DNA from: Calditrichota bacterium
Lineage (GTDB): Bacteria > Calditrichota > Calditrichia > RBG-13-44-9 > J075
Direction of reading: 5' to 3'
Assembly: GCA_024275555.1 (NCBI GenBank)
Contig: JAJRYW010000317.1
Coordinates: forward strand, 1 to 5,176
Length of the DNA stretch: 5,176 nucleotides
This document shows, one piece after another, positions 5,139 through 5,176 of the stretch (position 1 is its first letter; each line of letters starts with the position of its first letter). Made by a program: the position numbers and the translations under genes. The notes below the pieces were generated by a model that saw nothing but the letters and a program-made list of their open reading frames with translations, was not told the DNA's origin and did not search any database.

Positions 5139-5176
5139 AAATGTTAGAGAATATTAGCTGCCATGATGACACAACA
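5132..5176 (+). CDS. Start of an unidentified reading frame, 15 codons, cut by the window edge
   Basis: ATG 5132 opens a frame reading MKKMLENISCHDDTT that runs to the last base of the window. AAGG at about 5119-5122 is 9 nt upstream, a reasonable ribosome binding site, and a second ATG at 5141 is an alternative start. The start codon lies inside the right arm of a 15-bp inverted repeat, which suggests translational control. The visible residues are too few to name a family. A transposase is one possibility because of the hairpin, but nothing in the peptide shows it. Confidence 0.4.
   Translation, partial: MKKMLENISCHDDTT

Noticed and set aside
1..5176. tRNA or rRNA genes
   Set aside because: I saw no cloverleaf with the conserved T-loop GTTCRA pattern and no rRNA core sequence on either strand. 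This was a reading by eye, not a covariance scan.

Overview
This is a bacterial chromosomal window with three complete genes, one gene cut at the left edge and one possible gene cut at the right edge. The lineage cannot be fixed from the sequence alone. The left-edge DUF4340 protein is of the kind seen in FCB-superphylum and Planctomycetes-like genomes. The long palindromic intergenic repeat has 'GTCATTTCGAAC...GAGAGAAATCTG' arms, which I associate with FCB-type candidate phyla such as KSB1 or Calditrichota. I favour that group, but this is inference.

Layout: (1) 1-1105, plus strand: the C-terminal 367 codons of a DUF4340 protein, a periplasmic or membrane-anchored partner of GldG-type ABC transporters. 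It is followed by a structured tail and two tandem intrinsic terminators. (2) 1106-1978: about 870 bp with no convincing gene, partly AT-rich and full of inverted repeats. It holds the terminators, a GC-rich palindrome inside a 41-codon coding-like relic, a MITE-like element of about 170 bp nested in a second inverted repeat, and another imperfect palindrome. (3) 1979-3911, plus strand: a tight two-gene operon with a 1-nt gap, encoding a CelD/BcsL-type GNAT acyltransferase and a proline-dehydrogenase-fold flavoprotein. (4) 3921-4772, minus strand: a YitT-family membrane protein, convergent with the operon and separated from it by 9 nt. (5) 4773-5131: a second non-coding stretch ending in a strong 15-bp inverted repeat. 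That repeat covers the start codon of a plus-strand reading frame beginning at 5132, of which only 15 codons are visible.

The most interesting point is the operon. The second protein keeps the flavin-barrel motifs of proline dehydrogenase (IKVPALG, VKG, ASHD, LLYGLP, YVPYG). At the two positions where true proline dehydrogenases carry the carboxylate-binding Arg-Arg pair it has Ser-Met. Together with its coupling to an acyltransferase gene, this suggests an oxidoreductase acting on something other than free proline. The pair may act in sequence on one metabolite or cell-envelope component. That pathway is inference, and no other pathway gene lies in the window.
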